NCBI GenBank assembly: GCA_016648135.1 | Contig: JADDOH010001988.1 | Coordinates: forward strand, 1-64,000 | Source of the DNA: Agrypnia vestita | Taxonomy: Eukaryota > Arthropoda > Insecta > Trichoptera > Phryganeidae | Direction: 5' to 3' | DNA length: 64,000 bases | Shown here: in pieces, positions 9,361 to 19,660 of the stretch | Position numbering within the stretch: position 1 is the first letter of the stretch | Layout of the letters: every line of letters starts with the position of its first letter | The notes under the pieces: model-generated | What the model saw: the letters and a program-made list of their open reading frames with translations, nothing else | The model's database searches: none | Told to the model about the DNA's origin: nothing | Program-made: the position numbers and the translations under genes

Positions 9361-9970
9361 TCAAGATATATTATAGATGTCCCATAGAGATGAAACTATT
9401 TTTATATGGGAAAGTAGGTAAGGAAATCTTTTTTGGTTTTCACGATAGGGATTACTTTACACACTGTAACGTTCACCCATGATAGACTACCACATCCATC
9501 AAATTTTGGAGGATGTATACATGTTTAACTTGCACACCTTTCGTATGTGAGTTGCATTCTTATTACCTTTGTGGAATTGATAAAGGTTAAATCTTGTAAA
9601 GTGATCATTAAGCCAGCCATACGGCAGGTCGTAAGTCCCATGTACACCCAAAAACATTTCCATAATTATATAATATTGCTTTAAAAAATCCATTCAAAAA
9701 TAGTTATGTCATTAGTGACATCTGTGGTTAATTAAGGGGAACGAAAAAGCTTTGGATGCCGGTCGCGGTAAGGATAATAAGAACACACACGTGAATCGAG
9801 TTGTAAAACTTAAATACGTATACGACTTCCAAAAATTTGATAGATGTGGTACTCTATCATGGGTGGAAATGGTGAACGTTGAAGTGATCACTTAATCTAA
9901 GTCTTCCATACCTACGTTCCCATAAAATCGTATAATTTCGTCTCTATGAGACGTCTATAATATATCTTGA
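9361..9970. mobile_element. MITE with long terminal inverted repeats (family T)
   Basis: The left end TCAAGATATATTATAGA pairs with the right end ending TCTATAATATATCTTGA. Similarity continues for about 150 bp (AACGTTCACCCATGATAGA / CTATCATGGGTGG...GAACGTT). A CATACGGCAGGTCGTAAG block recurs at 63500 (+), and related ends are at 39845 and 41110. No transposase is encoded. The target duplication is not clear. Confidence 0.6.
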
Positions 9971-10046
9971 CACAATATAGACATCGATGTCGGTGAAGTT
10001 GTAGTAAGCTCGGCACATTCCCACTATTGGTGAGCGCAATCTGGAG

Positions 10047-10895
10047 TTGGTTATTTTAATGATCATCATGTATAATCTCTACAATTTTCGACCAATACTA
10101 GAATTTAACACAATTCTATGGAGCGTTCATTATACAGTTCACATGAGTAATATAGAGAAAGTCCAAAATAAGTTTCTTAGATTTATCCATTATAAACATA
10201 ACATACCTTCAAGTAATATCGATTACAATATTCTTAGATCTTTCAGCTGTCTTGATAAACTAGAGACTAGAAGAATAGTGACGGACTTTCTCTTTTTACA
10301 CAAACTAATAAATGGTACTATCGACTGTCCTCAACTACTAGAACGTATCTGCTTGTGTGTTCCGTCTCGCATAACTAGAAGTCATGCAAGTTTTGCCGTG
10401 GAAACTGCAGCTACTATCTCTTTAATTTCTCACTGCAAAGGTTTCCTAGACTAGCAAGCAGATACGAGCAACTTGACGTCTTTGCCAATAACTGTATAAT
10501 ATTCAAACATGTATCAAAAGGTGTATTGAAAGATTAGTATTATTTATCGAATTGGACTTAAATAATTGATTTGTATTTATATGTATATTTTTTATTATAT
10601 TATGACTTTTAAAGCTTGTGCTATATCTTTTCACTCAACATTATTAATTTTTTTGTTTTTAAATTTATATATTATTATGCTTATCTTATGCTTCTGCTTT
10701 TTTATATTATATTTATCTTTATATATCTGTATCTGTATTTTAAGTATTTTCTTTTCACTTTATGTTATTATTATGTTTACATGTTATTATTTCTTTTTTT
10801 TTTTCTTTAAACAATATATTCTGTCAATGTACACTCTACCTATTTGTTGTAAAAGCCCCATAGGGCGTTAAAAAATAAATAAATAAAAATTTAAT
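10047..10895 (+). mobile_element. Jockey-like LINE 3' end with frameshifted ORF
   Basis: The reading frame at 10047-10454 gives the post-catalytic part of a Jockey-type reverse transcriptase: PILEFNTILWSVHY, IEKVQNKFLRFIHYK, LDKLETRRIVTDFLFLHKLI, and VPSRITRSH. A frameshift near 10440 leads into FPRLASRYEQLDVFANNC. The 3' UTR is AT-rich and pyrimidine-rich and ends in AAGCCCCATAGGGCGTTAAA plus an (AATA)n tail. 5'-truncated; the catalytic motif is not present. Confidence 0.75.
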
Positions 10896-10929
10896 GCAAA
10901 ATTCATAAAAAAAAAAATACTCCCAAAAC

Positions 10930-11208
10930 ATGACTCGCAAATACAACCCGAAGAAATTACTCGATCAAATACAATTTCGAAGACTCGCGCATAACAATAA
11001 TGCGATCACGAATATGACCTTTAGGCGCGCGATTTCGGAGAAGCTAGCTACCACGTTCGCCTATCAGCGACGGCAACACTCATTCAAAGCCGCCGGGAGG
11101 GCGGGGGAGACCTTCGATCAGAATCAGAAGCAAGCGAACTTGGACCTTTTGCGAGAGGCTATAGGGTGCAAAATCGCGACGGCCTGCACGTCCTGCACAG
11201 GTGAGTAA
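10930..11208 (+). CDS. unidentified ORF with a consensus splice donor (weak exon candidate)
   Basis: Ninety-two codons from ATG, basic and polar, then a stop. Just before the stop is a textbook donor, ACAG|GTGAGT, at about 11196-11205. The sequence is more GC-rich than its surroundings and no repeat copy was seen in the window. The protein is not recognised. It could be a host first exon or chance; it follows a LINE tail directly, so any promoter would be unusual. Confidence 0.22.
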   Translation: MTRKYNPKKLLDQIQFRRLAHNNNAITNMTFRRAISEKLATTFAYQRRQHSFKAAGRAGETFDQNQKQANLDLLREAIGCKIATACTSCTGE

Positions 11209-11336
11209 TGTTGTCGGCGCACGAAAATGTGATTTCCGTGAAAAACTTGTATCCACCCTTAGCGCACTACAGAATTTAGTAATGTACCACCTCATACAAA
11301 GGGTTGACATTGCACTAAGAAAACTGGAGACAATTA

Positions 11337-11440
11337 TTATTTTTTAGTAGCACCTACCAAGAGATGAAGAGGCTGGCAGGTGACAGAGAGGAGCGGAGAG
11401 ATCGAGTGATTGCTGCAGACCAACCCTAGGATTGCGACCC
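11337..11440 (+). mobile_element. LINE-B 3' end fragment
   Basis: Encodes STYQEMKRLAGDREE then a degenerate tail. The same peptide is at the end of the minus-strand LINE-B at 13031..13850. Only the last about 30 codons are kept. Confidence 0.6.
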
Positions 11441-11446
11441 AAAATC

Positions 11447-11655
11447 TTTTTATTTATTTAATTTATGGAACAAATATAGTTCTTATTTATAACATATCAG
11501 ATTAAACATTTTTTTAAATACTTGGTAGTCATGTAGACCTCATCAGTGAAGAGAAGCTCTTGAGTCTGATGAGGGAGCCACAGTTCTTATTCCTTGTTTT
11601 AATAATTAGGTACATGGTGTATACAAGTTATTTATTAATACAGTAAAAAGGTAAA
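11447..11655 (-). mobile_element. LINE 3' UTR (copy of 32300)
   Basis: Near-identical to 32310-32520: AATTTATGG.ACAAATA.AGT, GGTAGTCATGTAGACCTCAT, GAAGCTCTTGAGTCTGATGA. At 32300 the sequence runs into a minus-strand LINE reverse-transcriptase fragment, so this is taken as its 3' end. Confidence 0.6.
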
Positions 11656-12004
11656 TTGATAATGAAATGATTGGGTTGTTTTACATTTAGGCATTGTGAA
11701 TTGGTTTCCATTTCTCATAAGTTTGAAATATTCCTGATTTTCTGTAAGGTTTTTTTCTTTACATATTTTTAATATGGAAACTTGCTTGAAAATATCATCT
11801 ACGTTTTTTTATACTTATGATTTTTTTGCAACAATGATAACCAATAGATATTGATAATCAAATTATTACCAGAGCTAGCAGCAGAAACTTGTTTAACTGA
11901 TTAACTTTATGATATAATTTCTGATAATCAATAAGTTTAACCTTCAGTTAAATGTATTAAGATAACATATTGCATCCATAATCTAGTAATTTAAAAGTAT
12001 TTAT
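11656..12004. other. AT-rich spacer with a fold-back end fragment
   Basis: Holds ATTACCAGAGCTAGCAGCAG at about 11868, like the end at 43995 (ACCAGAGCTAGCAGCGGAAA). Otherwise AT-rich sequence without recognisable features. Confidence 0.35.
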
Positions 12005-12071
12005 AATAAAACTAACTGTACCCGCGCGGCTTCGCACGCTTAGATTTTTAGTACACTGTTTGGATCGTCGT

Positions 12072-12101
12072 AGAACTTTCGCGAACCTTCTAGAATATTC
12101 T
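12072..12101. promoter_or_regulatory. heat-shock-element-like array, six alternating pentamers
   Basis: Reads as aGAAc-tTTCg-cGAAc-cTTCt-aGAAt-aTTCt, six contiguous nGAAn/nTTCn units in perfect alternation, the consensus bound by trimeric heat-shock factor. The second repeat copy keeps five units at 21102-21126. Function is inferred only from motif geometry; no heat-shock gene lies nearby. Confidence 0.55.
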
Positions 12102-12482
12102 CTTCCCAGAACTTTCAAGAAATTTATCGAATGTACACTTTTAGACACACCGACACATTCCGCTACTCAGTTTAGAACCTTATAGAACTTTTCGGACTTT
12201 TCTAGAACCTTCTCCTTCCAGAACTTTCTAGAGCAGGTTTTTCCGGAACCTTCTAAACTCACCGACACAGTCGGCGCGCCTATTTTGTAACAATCTGACA
12301 TGACAACAAAACAATGTGCCAGAAAGCACATTTTCATCACCCACTCCCACCCACGCACAGCCACCCCCACCAAACTCGCATATTTTCGAAGTGACACAGT
12401 ATTTTCGAAGGGCTATCCGCCACCATAACCACCGGAAGGTGGTTATGGCTGGTTGTGGAGAAAACTTGGCGGGTAGGGAAAC

Positions 12483-12518
12483 ACGGGTTTCTTTATATAT
12501 ATATATAAAGAAACCCGT
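12483..12518. repeat. perfect 36-bp palindrome
   Basis: ACGGGTTTCTTTATATAT followed by its exact complement ATATATAAAGAAACCCGT. It appears only in this copy of the repeat. The copy at 21525 has GGGTTCCTTTTTATATATA without the second half, so a fold-back of the TA tract end is likely. Confidence 0.8.
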
Positions 12519-12535
12519 TGTATATATATATATAT

Positions 12536-13030
12536 ATATATTGATTGTTGCACTGCTGTTTAAACTTCTTTATATTCACTGTGTTTCGAATTGTTCTCGG
12601 CAAACTATCGAGGATTTTAAGACCTTTGTACATCAGACAATTTTGCAAGGTGTTTTTCTTTTTCTTCTGCAGTCTTACGCTATCGCCTTCTCTTGTATTG
12701 TACTAATGAAAATCCTTATTTAGTTTCATCCTTTAATCAAAGTATTTGGGTAATAGCATGTGTTTGATTTTAAATATCTGCACCAATACGTTATATTTTA
12801 TTATTTTATTTACTGTTTCCAATTTTAGGTCTTTCAACTTTTTTTCCATTACTTTTTATTCTTCTATTACTTCTGATAACTATATCGGCCAAACCACCCT
12901 GTTTTCGACGATACGATACACTCTGCTTTCAACACGGTATTGCAAGTCAACACTCACCCACAACATCGTCAACACCCACAAAACATCAGCCATAATGATG
13001 GCACCTGCAATTGTTTTTTGGTTCGCAATC
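12536..13030. other. AT-rich spacer, no feature recognised
   Basis: Long plus-strand open frames here (12316-12723 and 12746-13327) run across repeat junctions, and the latter lies antisense to LINE-B. No domain was recognised. Confidence 0.3.
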
Positions 13031-13850
13031 CTAGGATCGGTCTGCAGCAAGCGCTCGCTTTCTCCACTCCTCTCTGTCACCTGCCAGCCTCTTCATCTCT
13101 TGGTAGGTGCTACAGCGCACATCTCCGATAATCTGGTCAACGTAGCTCAATCTCGGGCGGCCTCTACGATTGTTGCCTTCAAAATTTCCCTCGACGATGG
13201 TAAAAAGCAGGCCCGGAAGCCTTATATTATAGCCTATCCAAATTGCTCGCTGTCGGGAGATTCTGTTCATAAGCCGCCTCTTTTCGCCCACCCTGCTCAA
13301 CACCTCGTCGTTTCGGATATGCTCTGACCAATGGATCCTCGCCATGCGCCTATAGCACCACATCTCAAAGGCCGCTATTGCTTGACCAACTTAAATTGGC
13401 GTGCGGCGACTTTGGAACTAAAACCCGCCTCGCCCTGTCATTCAGTACATATTTTGTATTTGCTCGGGAGCTGTGACATCTTGATTACCAATATACACTG
13501 AATTATTAAAGAAGTATTAAAGTTTTGCGAAGCTGAAAAGCGAATAATGGACCGACATTACCGTTTGACAGATAGAACGGCCGCCATTACTGCACGGTTT
13601 CTTTGCTGTGCTGCCCGACCAAATTTCTGTTAAAGGCTACGACACCGGCCACCGGACATTCTGTACATTATATATCGTGTTATAAATTTACACCCTGGCA
13701 ACTTCTGTTGCGACAGGGACGCCCTTCCTCGCACGCCAATTTATAGTGGTCGCTTTCTAGTCTCCCGGACACGCTCTGGCCGATGGTCCATGTTTCGCTG
13801 CCATACATCAGCACAGTGTGTTGCTCACTGCGGGTACTGTGCTGCGGCAA
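13031..13850 (-). mobile_element. LINE-B C-terminal ORF, split by a MITE
   Basis: On the minus strand the upstream part reads YGSETWTIGQSVSGRLES (about 13750-13812). It continues after the MITE as AFEMWCYRRMARIHWSEH, EVLSRVGEKRRLMNRI, RGRPRLSYVDQIIGDV and MKRLAGDREEWRKRALAAD to a stop near 13031. This is the C-terminal region of a non-LTR retrotransposon of RTE-like type. The 5' end is truncated and no catalytic YADD is present. Confidence 0.75.
13377..13747. mobile_element. MITE (family M), copy 1
   Basis: Inserted between GGCCGCT (13370-13376) and GGTCGCT (13748-13754), a probable 7-bp target duplication with one change. Removing it rejoins the LINE-B reading frame. Inverted ends share AA(A/C)TTGGCGTGCG and AAATTGGCGTGCGAGG. 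An inverted copy lies at 56033..56483. No transposase. Confidence 0.68.
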
Positions 13851-13924
13851 GACATCCCGCGAAATTCAAGCCAAAAGACACGGTAGAAAGTGGTTCGTTG
13901 CGGCGTATCAGAGCAGAGTTTTTT

Positions 13925-14390
13925 ATTTAAAATATAATAGAAACCTAAGAGGTTTATGGATAACATTTTTATATAATTCAATATAAGAGAATAATAATAA
14001 AATAATTAAGATACAAAGTCATTTTTTTATAGTTGGCCGAGTTTTAGCATTTTTGTCACATCTGTTTTGAATTTGTCAGTGGTCAGTTGTTTGGTCTGTT
14101 GTGGCAGGTCATTGTATAGTTTTCGTCCGTTGCAAATCAGTCGGGATTGTCCTGTTTTTGTTTTGGCGTGTGTTATGTGATAGTTTTGAGCCATTCCAGT
14201 GTTGTGTTGGTGTTTTTCGTGTCTTGTATTTCGCCAATTGCTAGTCTGTGGATGATCTTAAGTGTTTCGATTTTTGCAATGCTTTCGATGTTTAATTGTT
14301 GTGTTATACGGCATACAGTTTCAGTTGGTGTCCGGTATTTCAGATCATAGACCATTTTTAATAGTTGGGGTAGTTTTATTCCCCCCCCCC
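13925..14390 (-). mobile_element. LINE-C 3' end, copy 1
   Basis: On the minus strand encodes LLKMVYDLKYRTPTETV, QQLNIESIAKIETLKIIHRL, AIGEIQDTKN and, after a frameshift, LYNDLPQQ...TTDKFKTDVTKMLKLGQL then stop. These look like the last about 150 residues of a non-LTR retrotransposon ORF. Copies: 17290..17880 (+) and 29515..29895 (-). Confidence 0.65.
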
Positions 14391-15049
14391 GAGTGTTCAA
14401 CTCTCGCGTGATTGGCTGACCAATAAAGGATGACGTCAGCCTATCGCCGCTCGGATCGATGTATCATCACGCTCGGTGGGCGCCGATGCGATCTGCCCTA
14501 TCCTGAAAGGCGCCACCCCTGACCTATGCGCGGCGGCCAAGGACGATCCGAATATCGATACATCATCAGACATCACTCGTCTACTTGAATATGTACACGT
14601 TGTACACGTCACGGGGATGGCTGGTGCCAAGTTCGCGCAGTGCAGGGGTGGCCACGAAAAATGTGAGCGCAGTAAAGTCTCGCTGAAGTGAGGGGTATCG
14701 AAGCAAAGGCAGCAATTTCCAAAAAAATTGATTGCAGTCATCGAGGATTACTAGTAGGTAGTCGCCCAGGTTAAGGATTTAGTCAAGAATAGGTTTTGTT
14801 GTTTTTAATTCCTATGTAATGTGCTGTGTATTTCTTCTCAATATTTTTTGCTTATTTAAAAATTTTATTTTATATTTTGTAATTAAAAAAAAATTCCTTA
14901 GAAGGTATATTATATTTTATTTTTGATTTCTCTTTTAGCTTTGTATACCGATAATACTGCTGATGCTTACCGATAATTCTGTATTTCTGTTTTTAATTAT
15001 TTTATCAATTTTAAATTTATTACATATTTGTTAATTTAATAAATTATAA
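14391..15049. other. unassigned region, partly GC-rich
   Basis: 14400-14700 is GC-rich with open frames on both strands but no recognised protein. A tandem TGTACACGTTGTACACGT lies near 14590. 14690-14760 (GAAGCAAAGGCAGCAAT and TTGCAGTCATCGAG) matches 47655-47735, so the end of a dispersed repeat lies here. The rest is AT-rich. Confidence 0.35.
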
Positions 15050-15581
15050 TAGGTGTACCCATAAGTAATCAATTATTTTTGGTGTGAAATGTTTGCTTCA
15101 GTAAAGTGAACGTGTAAAGACGTGTTTTATACGCAATATTATAATCCGTGGTCTTGTGACTTGTGACAATTAAATTTAAAAAAATTTATTACTCTGTTGT
15201 AAAATGGCGGACAATCCACTAACTGAAGAACGTTTACGTCATTGCATGCTGTTTCATTTTCGATCGGGTGTTAATGCAACGGTTGCAACAACGATAATTT
15301 GTGATGTGTATGGAGACGTGTTGAAAGTAAATAAGTGCCAACGTTGGTTTAGAAAATTTTCCGATGGTGATTTTGACTTGTCTGATAGCGATCGAAGTGG
15401 GCGCCCGGTAGGGTTTGATAATGACGCTTTAAAAACACCTAGAAGCTATTGTTCTTAAAATAAACAAGATGGCAAAAGGTCCTAGATACGATGGAGATTA
15501 AATCGATTAAAAATAAAATTAAATGTAGTTAAATTCTTTTTTGTTGCCACTTAAATAATTGATTACTTATGGGTACACCTA
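15050..15581 (+). mobile_element. internally deleted mariner derivative
   Basis: Perfect terminal inverted repeats of about 27 bp: GGTGTACCCATAAGTAATCA...AATTATTT at the left and its complement at the right, flanked by TA on both sides (15050-15051 and 15580-15581). At 532 bp it is less than half a normal mariner. It retains the transposase start and a short 3' stub. Confidence 0.8.
15204..15458 (+). pseudogene. mariner transposase N-terminus, truncated
   Basis: Eighty-four codons: HCMLFHFRSGVNATVATTI, VYGDVLKVNKCQRWFRKF, DGDFDLSDSDRSGRP. This is the paired-like helix-turn-helix half of a mariner transposase and normally ends before the second HTH. The frame runs out shortly after GRP because the centre, with the whole DDD domain, is deleted. 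It cannot be catalytic but could still encode a TIR-binding peptide. Confidence 0.8.
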
Positions 15582-16165
15582 ATATTTTTGAATTCTTTTT
15601 TGCTCTATAAATAGTCGACCGCCTTCAAACAGTCAAAGTGTTACATAATATAAAATATGAATAAAACTTGTTTTTATTATTTTTTTGCAAAGTCTCTAAT
15701 AAAAACAATGTTATCATTTAATATTTGCTGGGATGGATGGGATGTCCAGGGGAGAAATGACGCCAATCTTACCCGCCGGGTGCTAAAGAATAAGTGTGGA
15801 AAATTTGAGCCAGATCGGTTAAACGGTAGAGATATAGCCTATAAATCTATAGGAAACATGATTTTGGAAGGGATGGATACATAAAATCTAGAACTCAGTA
15901 TATTTTAAATAGGTAATCCTCGTTGACTATTCGAAACACTTGAATTCAAGAGGTTATTATAATCTGAGCACATGCGTGGGATGGGATAAAGGCAGATAAA
16001 GCTATCATGTGTTATCACGGCCACCGCGAGACATTTTAAATCAAAAATTCTAAATATTGCATTAATGTTGCTCTTTTGTATGCTTTAATGTACGAAATAA
16101 TTATTTTATTTTATAATATTAAAAAAATATAAGAAAATGTTTTTTATTTAAGCTACGAAACCCAT
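15582..16165. other. spacer with a dispersed-repeat tail
   Basis: 15745-15895 (CTTACCCGCCGGGTGCTAAAG, AAATTTGAGCCAGATCGGTT) is related to 26490-26660, a short dispersed repeat. The remaining AT-rich sequence has no recognised gene. Confidence 0.4.
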
Positions 16166-16173
16166 GTGGTAAC

Positions 16174-16872
16174 TAGGGAATGTAATCCCGAATCGGGATT
16201 TCCCTTTCGGGATCCCTCGAGATTAGAAATTCCAATCCCGCGAGATCCCGCGGATCGGGATCCCGAATATTTTTGTGTTTTTTGTTTGTTTATAGAGCTG
16301 AATAGCAATTAACGGCAATGCCTTGCATTTTTATATCAGAAATTTTAATAAAATGCTCATTATTAATCATTGCATTGAAGTTTTTGTAGGCGTTTTTCCA
16401 AGCATCAATCAGTCAATGTAGTAGAGTAAAAACTACCAACTAGTAGTAGTTTTTATTACTATGTTAGGTAGATAAAATACAGCAAATATTATTCAAAGCC
16501 ATTTTCATTACTTGAATGTGACATGAACATAAGTTTTAAGTACCTACTTACTAAAAGTTCTGTAGATATACACAATTAAACATCTTCTTCTTCTTCATCA
16601 GCCTTCGTCTTTTCTCTTCCTTATTTTTCCACTCTTCCCTGTTGTTGGCTAATTGCAGCCATTTCTTTCCCCCCACAGCGACAATATCATCGGCCCATCT
16701 CTTTTTTGACGTCTTCCGATGCCTCTTTTATTCTCCCAATGTCTCCATTTCAGAACATGCAAAACATAAAAAATGCTGATCGATCCCGATAATCTCGTCC
16801 GATTTTTCGGTTCGGGATTGATCTCGTAAAATGCCTCGAAATGATCTCGCGGGATCGGGATTGCATTCCCTA
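16174..16872. mobile_element. hAT-type non-autonomous element 1
   Basis: Ends are TAGGGAATGTAATCCCGA and the complement of TCGGGATTGCATTCCCTA. The flanks GTGGTAAC (16166-16173) and GTGGTAAA (16873-16880) are an 8-bp target duplication with one change, as expected for hAT. Sub-terminal CGGGATC/GATCCCG blocks recur many times. A second copy is at 54536..55031. No transposase. Carries an RTE tail at 16584..16753. Confidence 0.85.
16584..16753 (-). mobile_element. RTE LINE 3' tail inside the hAT element
   Basis: The minus strand reads VLKWRHWENKRGIGRRQK then, in shifted frame, DDIVAVGGKKWLQLANNREEW and a (GAA)n tail, the same C-terminus as the RTE at 2662..3862. AACAT on both sides (16579-16583 and 16754-16758) is a short target duplication. 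The homologous position in the second hAT copy (about 54918) is uninterrupted. Confidence 0.72.
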
Positions 16873-16879
16873 GTGGTAA

Positions 16880-17289
16880 ACCCTTAAAGAAGCGCGGCTT
16901 CGAAAAGGAGAAATCACGATGCAACCGATTGTGACGTTCCTCGCACGAGGAGTTGGAGCCATCGCCAGCCGCTCGGCCTTCAGCAATTGTGGAACAACCC
17001 TGCAGCCTTCAGCCCCGAGGTGACTAACGCCGCGGCGGCGAGCGGTGACTGTTCGTGACCTTTGGAAAATGTTCCTCACAAAGGAGCGTGCTGGAAATAA
17101 ACGTACCCGACAAGGCGGCGTTGATAAGGGTCGCGCAGTTCTTGGGAAGAGGTCGCCGCGGGCGAAAGTAGAGCAGTCGGAAGACGGACGAGTACGCGGA
17201 GACGAGTACGGAGACGGCGCACGCGACGCGCTGGTGCCCACACTGGCTGCGCGCGCAATATGCACGATGACAGGATAAAAGAATTCTGA
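16880..17289. other. GC-rich block, unassigned
   Basis: Several overlapping open frames. The plus strand from ATG at 16920 gives 34 codons ending at a GGTGAC that could be a donor, but nothing is recognisable. Between a hAT element and a LINE tail. Possibly single-copy. Confidence 0.25.
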
Positions 17290-17880
17290 TGTACCAGGCG
17301 TACGTCAAGAGTAGAATACGATAATTGATACCCTTCTGGGTAACCGGAAACAAAACTAACCTAAACAGACTCCGACGACAGCAGAACAAAATACTAAAAA
17401 TGGTCTGTGATCTGAAATACCGGACACCAACTGAGACTGTACACGTATAACGCAACAATTGAACATCGAAAGCATTACAAAAATCGAAACACTTAAAATC
17501 ATTCGCAGACTAGCGATTGGCGAAATACAAGACGAAGACATAAAATTACGTAAAGTACACTAAAAACACCGACACAACACTAGAATGGCTCAAAACTATC
17601 ACACAGCACACGCCAAAACAAAAACAGGACAATCCCGACTAATTTGCAACGGATTAAAACTACACAATGACCTGTCACAACAGACCACTGACAAATTCAA
17701 AACAGATGTGACAAAAATGCTAAAACTCGGCCAACTATAAAAAAATTACTTTGTATCCAAATTATATTATTATTATTATTATTATTATTATCTCTTATAT
17801 TGAATTGTGTAAAAATGTTATCTATAAATCTTTTAGGTTTCCATTATATTTTAAATAAAATTATAAATTTAAAAAAAAAA
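17290..17880 (+). mobile_element. LINE-C 3' end, copy 2
   Basis: Plus-strand copy of the 13925 family: KMVCDLKYRTPTETV, then frameshifts, CTAAAACTCGGCCAACTATAA as the ORF end, an (ATT)n tract at 17763-17790 and a poly-A run at about 17871. 5'-truncated and decayed. Confidence 0.62.
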
Positions 17881-18195
17881 GACATTTAAGAATAAATTAA
17901 ATACTAAGTTTTAAAGGACTTTATTGCTATATGTTTGTCAACTAGTTTCGGTTGAACTCAACCTTCTTCAGGACAGTTATAAAATGGTCTATATTTCAAC
18001 TATTCAACTAGTTTCGGTTAGACTCAACCTTCTTCATATCTATATTTCAATTATTCATCAACCTTCGGTTGGACTCAACCAATATTGACTATATTATAGT
18101 TGTCCTGAAGAAGGTTGAGTCCAACCGAAACTAGTTGACAAACATATAGCAACAAAGTGGTTTAAAACATAGTATTTAATTTATTCTTAAATGTC
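17881..18195. mobile_element. 315-bp palindromic PLE-like unit with hammerhead-like motifs
   Basis: GACATTTAAGAATAAATTAA at the left is repeated inverted at the right, and the arms match for about 100 bp. The right arm carries CTGAAGAAGGTTGAGTCCAA then CCGAAAC (18105-18131): a CUGANGA core, a GGUUG/CAACC helix and GAAAC, as at Penelope-like element ends. The left arm has the same motif on the minus strand (17945-17971). Two further partial minus-strand copies lie in the centre (about 18005-18033 and 18060-18080). No ORF. Confidence 0.65.
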
Positions 18196-18534
18196 TTATA
18201 ATGTCAAGCCACAATTCAAACAGTTTCTTGCTTTGAAAAGTTAATTAAAAAATTAGTTATTTTAGAGAAGAAAATATTTTGAAAGCATTCTAATAATGAT
18301 CCAGTTTTAATATACGCATTGAGAGTAATAAGATTTTCAATAAAATAAAAGTATACAATTGTGCAATCCGCCTTTTTAACTGAAACACCGCCCAGAGCGA
18401 ATGACGTCACGCCTAAGTAACCATCTCCGTGTCTCTTGAACTGTTGTCATAGACACGATGCAATGTTTACTTAGACTTGACGTCACGTAGACGCCATGAA
18501 ACCTAAAAAGTTGTATTGTTCGGGAATCGAATCC
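18196..18534. other. spacer, no feature recognised
   Basis: AT-rich to 18360, then mixed. No repeat partner was found in the window and no coding sequence was recognised. Confidence 0.25.
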
Positions 18535-18950
18535 TTGATGGTAACACGTATTCAACATCCACTAGAACATTCCATCCAATCCTCGTATCGAATTTATCGC
18601 TCTGGTTTATTTCGCAAATAAGGTACTTCGCTCGATTATTTCGCTCGATATCTTCGCTTCGCGATTTCACGACTTGGCAAACCTGACCGTCGTCTCGCGC
18701 GTACGTCGCGCTGAACTAACTGTCAAACACCACAACTAGATCCGCGCTATTTATATAAAATGCTGATATTTTCGAACTTTAGAGATTATTCTAGTGTTAA
18801 GGAGAAGGTTCCAGTCGCTTCTCGGTTTCGTTTACCTACGTTTGTAGATAATTGTTTACCAGGGATTCGGATACATATAAAAATATTGTTATAATTAACA
18901 GTCGTTCGTAACGATAAATCAAAACAAAGATGGGGGTAGTTTTAGCCGTA
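18535..18950 (+). repeat. TATA-containing GC-rich dispersed repeat, copy 2
   Basis: Begins GGTAACACGTATTCAACATC and CACTAGAACATTCCATC, followed by AAGGTACTTCGCTCGATTAT, CGCTATTTATATAAAATGCT and GGAGAAGGTTCCAGTCGCTT. Same order of blocks as copies 1, 3 and 4. The GAACATTCC start is also a heat-shock-like half array. Probably an LTR or promoter-bearing non-autonomous repeat. Confidence 0.5.
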
Positions 18951-19278
18951 CACCCTACCTCAAGGTGGTGTTGTCCGTTAAGAAGCAGTAAAATATCAAT
19001 TTAATGGTAGAATTTCGACACCTCTCGTCGTTGGCAATGGCCAAGCGCACCGCGGCGTGTTGCCTCGCAAGCGTGGCGTGACATCACTTGAACTTTAAGC
19101 CGACAACGAGCGGCGAGCATGCTCGGGGCATATTTGAAATGGCGAGTATGCCGCCGCGGAATGGTCGCGTTATGCAAATTGTGACATTTCAAGTGTAAAA
19201 AATTTCACTTGAAAATACTTGTAAATCTGCAGAGAAGCAAAATCAACCGCCGCGCCGCTTACTGCGGCGTTGAAATAA
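18951..19278. other. mixed-composition spacer
   Basis: GC-rich around 19020-19180, with nothing recognised. Ends at the TAA target duplication of the Harbinger. Confidence 0.25.
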
Positions 19279-19492
19279 GGCCGGTCGCACTTTGGGTACG
19301 ATTTATTATCGCACGATTATTTTCGTACGTACTGAGCGCGCACGTTGATTGCGTCTTGCGATGGTCACGATCAGTTGCTTTTCGCATTTCTTCTATGACG
19401 TTTGTGCCAAACGAATAATCTGTATCTTATGGAAAACTCTCTTCTGACTTCTGACTCGTAGGCTGCTGCGGTGTCATCGTAGAACCGAATGG

Positions 19493-19660
19493 GTGAAAGA
19501 AATATATACTAGAAGCGATGAATTCCATCATATTGTGGCAGACTTAAATAATGACAAATTTCGCGATTATCTACGTATGAACAAAGAAACATTTGAATAT
19601 ATTTTAAATGCTGTGTGGACTGATCTGACCAAATTCAGTAATTTGTTCGATAATAATAAT
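19493..19660 (+). pseudogene. Harbinger transposase N-terminus, truncated
   Basis: RSDEFHHIVADLNNDKFRDY followed by LRMNKETFEYILNAV is the characteristic start of PIF/Harbinger nucleases, upstream of the DDE domain. The reading is cut by the LINE insertion at about 19655, so the catalytic domain is missing. Confidence 0.7.

Larger units (their letters stand above)
12005..12535 (+). repeat. dispersed repeat carrying heat-shock-element-like arrays, copy 1
   Basis: Starts CCCGCGCGGCTTCGCACGC and ends in a TATATA tract. About 500 bp and clearly homologous to 21040..21556. It is full of GAACNTTC/TTCNNGAA blocks, including an uninterrupted six-unit array at 12072. Also contains a hairpin CCATAACCACC-GGAA-GGTGGTTATGG at about 12422-12450 and the palindrome at 12483. 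No coding capacity. Confidence 0.65.

Noticed and set aside
11540..11600. Hammerhead core from CTGATGAGG near 11570 and 32420
   Set aside because: CTGATGAG boxes are present on both strands, but no following helix plus GAAA was found; part of a LINE 3' UTR.
12746..13327. 193-codon plus-strand open frame
   Set aside because: Lies antisense to the minus-strand LINE-B coding region, which has clear family similarity; no domain of its own.
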